Below are positions 5,510 to 5,547 of a stretch of DNA of 5,547 nucleotides, one piece after another. Origin of the DNA: Silvimonas sp. JCM 19000 (GTDB lineage: Bacteria > Pseudomonadota > Gammaproteobacteria > Burkholderiales > Chitinibacteraceae); NCBI GenBank assembly GCA_001313065.1, contig BBFD01000270.1, forward strand, positions 1-5,547. Reading direction: 5' to 3'. The notes under the pieces are model-generated. The model did not search any database, had not been told where the DNA came from, and saw only the letters and a list, made by a program, of their open reading frames with translations. How positions within the stretch are numbered: the stretch's first letter is position 1; each line of letters starts with the position of its first letter. The translations under genes were made by a program, and so were the position numbers.

Positions 5510-5547
5510 TCAAAGAGGGAAAGCAGCCAGCGCCTGCGCCAGCCGTT
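5510..5547 (-). CDS. Possible 3' end of a further minus-strand gene
   Basis: From the right edge one minus-strand frame reads RLAQALAAFPL followed by TGA (5512-5510), 22 bases before the arsH start. The composition suits a helical protein end and would place another gene in the same operon. Eleven codons do not allow identification, and a second frame stops at the TGA overlapping the arsH GTG (GTGA), so this is tentative. Confidence 0.3.
   Translation of the reverse strand, partial: RLAQALAAFPL

Noticed and set aside
1..5547. Mobile element, CRISPR array, tRNA or rRNA
   Set aside because: I found no transposase or integrase frame, no terminal repeats, no regularly spaced repeats and no cloverleaf-like sequence; the frame breaks are better explained by sequence error than by insertions.

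Overview
The window is 5.5 kb of moderately GC-rich proteobacterial DNA. It most resembles a betaproteobacterium: it carries aerobic cobalamin biosynthesis (CobF), ArsH, a PACE-family efflux protein with its divergent LysR regulator, and a TetR regulator beside a metallo-hydrolase. I cannot name the genus from sequence alone.

Layout from left to right. (1) Minus strand, 1 to about 333: the 5' part of an unrecognised gene with a Cys4 motif, preceded by a hairpin that covers part of its Shine-Dalgarno and by a perfect 12-bp palindrome. (2) Minus strand, 408-530: a possible 40-residue single-span membrane peptide. (3) Plus strand, 785-1378: an intact TetR/AcrR regulator. It has a good sigma70-type promoter and an imperfect palindrome over the -10/start region; a diverged inverted copy lies in front of the next gene. 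(4) Plus strand, 1469-2526: an MBL-fold hydrolase of the NAPE-PLD/UlaG-like type, broken by four apparent frameshifts. (5) Minus strand, 2565-3007: a PACE-family efflux protein, separated from the hydrolase by a bidirectional terminator-like hairpin and divergent from (6) a LysR regulator, plus strand, 3099-3963, with interleaved promoters. (7) Minus strand, 3975-5487: arsH followed by cobF, converging on the LysR gene, with a possible end of another minus-strand gene at the right edge.

The most conspicuous property is that nearly every gene except tetR is split by reading-frame changes, about 11 in total and possibly 12. Each lies at or beside a short homopolymer, and six are in A/T runs of 7 or 8. 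All but one need the same correction (one base missing, or two extra). When frames are joined, each protein regains its family's motifs and normal length. I therefore read these as genuine genes in an uncorrected sequence, not as a graveyard of pseudogenes, and annotate joined spans.

Functionally there are two regulator-target modules: TetR with the metallo-hydrolase (predicted from the shared operator-like sites) and LysR with the PACE pump (a known arrangement). The arsH-cobF pair is probably co-transcribed; it raises the question whether the ArsH-like flavoprotein serves cobalamin synthesis here and not arsenic resistance, since no other ars gene is visible.
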